From CAIPVR01 sp049316905 (GTDB lineage Bacteria > Actinomycetota > Acidimicrobiia > Acidimicrobiales > Microtrichaceae): 6,257 nucleotides of DNA. Both the position numbers and the translations under genes were made by a program. The stretch covers positions 1-6,257 of the forward strand of contig JBMOJH010000149.1 in NCBI GenBank assembly GCA_049316905.1, written 5' to 3'. This document shows, one piece after another, positions 5,312-6,257 of this stretch (position 1 is its first letter; each line of letters starts with the position of its first letter). Under the pieces are notes generated by a model. That model worked only from the letters and a program-made list of their open reading frames with translations. It had not been told where the DNA came from and did not search any database.

Positions 5312-5944
5312 TCAGAGGAGCCAGGCGGTGAGGAGCTCGTCGCGGCGGACGTCCCACTCCTCGCGGGTCATGGCGTAGCGGATGTGGTCCTCCCACACCC
5401 CGTTGATCTCCAGGTACCGGACCGCCACGCCCTCGTCACGCAGTGCGAGCTTCTCCGCCACCCGTCGGCTCGCGGTGTTCCGCGGGATGATCGAGATCTG
5501 GACCCGGTGCAGGTCGAGCTGCTCGAAGCTGAACCGCAGGACCGCCACGACCGCCTCGGGCATGTAGCCGCGGCCCGCGAGCGCCTCGTCGATCCAGTAC
5601 CCGACATAGGCCGACTGGTGCGCGCCCCGGTGGATCGAGTTGATGTTCACCTCGCCCGCGAACACGCCCTCCACGAAGATGCCGAAGCCGTAGCCGGTGC
5701 CGAGCTGGATCTCCCGCATCCGCACCGAGCAGCGGGCCGCGAACGCCTGGCGCTCCTCCACCGTGTCGGGCTGACCCGGAATGCGCCGGGGCTCCCACTT
5801 CGTGAGCCAGTCGTGGCACCGCCGGCGCACCTCCCGCCACTGCTCGAAGTCGTGGACGGTGAGCGGACGAAGGAGCAGACGCCGCCCGTGGAGGGTGACC
5901 GGCGACAGGGTCGGGTCCGGGGCCGTGGTCTTTCGGCGCAGCAC
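5312..5944 (-). CDS. RimJ/RimL-type GNAT N-acetyltransferase
   Basis: 210-residue cytosolic acetyltransferase using acetyl-CoA, of the group annotated as ribosomal-protein-alanine N-acetyltransferase; many relatives instead acetylate other amines. RRLLLRPLTVHDFEQW (21-36) is the usual first strand and helix. FGIFVEGVFAGEVNI (87-101) is followed by SAYVGYWIDEALAGRGYMPE (111-130), in which LAGRGY is the acetyl-CoA pyrophosphate loop (motif A). LHRVQISIIPRNTASRRVAE (145-164) is motif B with the conserved Asn, and VRYLEINGVWEDHIRYAM (175-192) is the family C-terminus. From memory it resembles mycobacterial Rv0995 (RimJ). The start is GTG 5944 with no Shine-Dalgarno sequence; a TAGGCT box lies exactly six bases upstream, suggesting a leaderless mRNA. 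It lies 38 bases downstream of the CBM2 gene on the same strand, with a GC palindrome between them, so separate transcription is likely. Family call firm; target protein unknown. Confidence 0.9.
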   Translation of the reverse strand: MLRRKTTAPDPTLSPVTLHGRRLLLRPLTVHDFEQWREVRRRCHDWLTKWEPRRIPGQPDTVEERQAFAARCSVRMREIQLGTGYGFGIFVEGVFAGEVNINSIHRGAHQSAYVGYWIDEALAGRGYMPEAVVAVLRFSFEQLDLHRVQISIIPRNTASRRVAEKLALRDEGVAVRYLEINGVWEDHIRYAMTREEWDVRRDELLTAWLL

Positions 5945-5950
5945 GGGCGG

Positions 5951-5956
5951 AGCCTA
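5951..5956 (-). promoter_or_regulatory. Candidate -10 box TAGGCT, leaderless start for the acetyltransferase
   Basis: On the minus strand TAGGCT (5956 to 5951) fits TANNNT and is followed by six bases, CCGCCC, then the GTG at 5944. This is the spacing that would put the transcript start on the start codon. There is no Shine-Dalgarno sequence and no recognisable -35. Confidence 0.45.
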
Positions 5957-5962
5957 CCGACC

Positions 5963-5979
5963 GGGGCCCCCGGGGCCCC
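5963..5979. repeat. Tandem 8-bp palindrome GGGGCCCC
   Basis: Two copies of the palindrome GGGGCCCC (5963-5970 and 5972-5979) are separated by one C. They start three bases after the CBM2 gene's stop codon and lie 7 to 23 bases upstream of the acetyltransferase -10 box. In RNA they can fold into a very GC-rich hairpin that could end the CBM2 transcript; in DNA they could be a protein site in the acetyltransferase promoter. The minus-strand transcript has no T-run after it. Confidence 0.4.
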
Positions 5980-5982
5980 TGC

Positions 5983-6257
5983 TCAGCGGATGGCGCAGTA
6001 GCCGAAGGTCGTGGAGGCACCCGGGGCGAGGGTCGGCGCCCAGACCGGCGCGGCAGCCACCAGGGTGGCCCCCTGCTGGCTCCAGCGGGCGTTCCACCCC
6101 GTGGTGACCGTCCCACCGGCCGACACCGACACGGTCCACGCCCACGGCCCGGAGCCCCGGTTGGTGACGGTGACCTCGGCACAGAAGCCGCTCCGCCAGT
6201 CGTCGGTGACCCGGACGGTGGCGGGCACCGTCGTGATCGGCACCGTGGTGGTCGGTC
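5983..6257 (-). CDS. C-terminal CBM2 cellulose-binding module of a probable secreted protein, 5' end beyond the window
   Basis: The frame enters from the right edge with a Pro/Thr linker (PTTTVPITTVPAT) and continues as a family 2 carbohydrate-binding module ending at the stop. A GTG at 6243 is available but has no ribosome site, lies inside the linker and would leave no signal peptide, so the protein surely begins upstream. Numbering from that GTG, W16, W50 and W68 (contexts DDWRSGF, TGWNA, PVWAP) match the three surface tryptophans that bind crystalline cellulose in the Cellulomonas Cex CBM2 (W17, W54, W72). VTVTNRGSG (24-32) and LAPGASTTFGY (72-82) are conserved strands. The module is short, ending right after FGYCAIR, so the last strand with the usual terminal cysteine is missing; C21 and C83 may form a different disulfide. 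The protein probably acts outside the cell on cellulose or chitin-like glycans. The N-terminal domain cannot be seen. Confidence 0.82.
   Translation of the reverse strand, partial: PTTTVPITTVPATVRVTDDWRSGFCAEVTVTNRGSGPWAWTVSVSAGGTVTTGWNARWSQQGATLVAAAPVWAPTLAPGASTTFGYCAIR

Noticed and set aside
4577..6001. Plus-strand open frame of 474 codons over the crotonase and acetyltransferase
   Set aside because: Out-of-frame shadow of the crotonase followed by an antisense shadow of the acetyltransferase, with no motif of its own.

Overview
The window is very GC-rich, with G or C at nearly all third codon positions. It is densely packed: seven genes, no gap longer than about 110 bases, and start sites that mix strong Shine-Dalgarno sequences with likely leaderless starts. 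This points to a high-GC actinobacterium (Actinomycetota). The acyltransferase/epimerase pair at the left resembles, from memory, the Rv0501/Rv0502 pair of mycobacteria, and the acetyltransferase resembles actinobacterial RimJ. The class Acidimicrobiia is a guess only. No tRNA, rRNA, CRISPR array, integrase or insertion sequence was seen.

Layout. (1) Bases 1-2005, plus strand: a PlsC-type acyltransferase whose reading frame runs in from the left edge through a 12-bp tandem repeat, then 7 bases later an extended-SDR, epimerase-like protein with its own ribosome binding site. They form a two-gene operon probably acting on envelope lipid or sugar metabolism. (2) 2006-2112: a 107-base regulatory gap with a hairpin, a 12-bp perfect palindrome and a -10 box placed so that transcription could begin at the next ATG. 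(3) 2113-3168, plus: a methyltransferase of the plant-type SABATH (salicylate/jasmonate carboxyl methyltransferase) family, the most unexpected gene here. (4) 3184-4416, minus: a GT4 glycosyltransferase, convergent with the methyltransferase. (5) 4417-4487: a divergent promoter region with overlapping -10-like boxes. (6) 4488-5243, plus: a crotonase-fold protein annotated by similarity as enoyl-CoA hydratase but lacking both usual catalytic glutamates. (7) 5312-5944, minus: a RimJ/RimL-type GNAT acetyltransferase, convergent with the crotonase across a hairpin with a cUUCGg tetraloop. (8) 5983 to the right edge, minus: the C-terminal family 2 carbohydrate-binding module (CBM2) of a probable secreted protein, its Pro/Thr linker running off the window.

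The genes do not form one obvious pathway. The acyltransferase/SDR pair is a real operon; the others are mostly single transcription units in convergent or divergent arrangement. The points that stand out are the SABATH methyltransferase with its palindrome-marked promoter, two enzymes (SDR and crotonase) that have lost canonical catalytic residues, and recurring TANNNT boxes six to eight bases before start codons that suggest leaderless transcripts.
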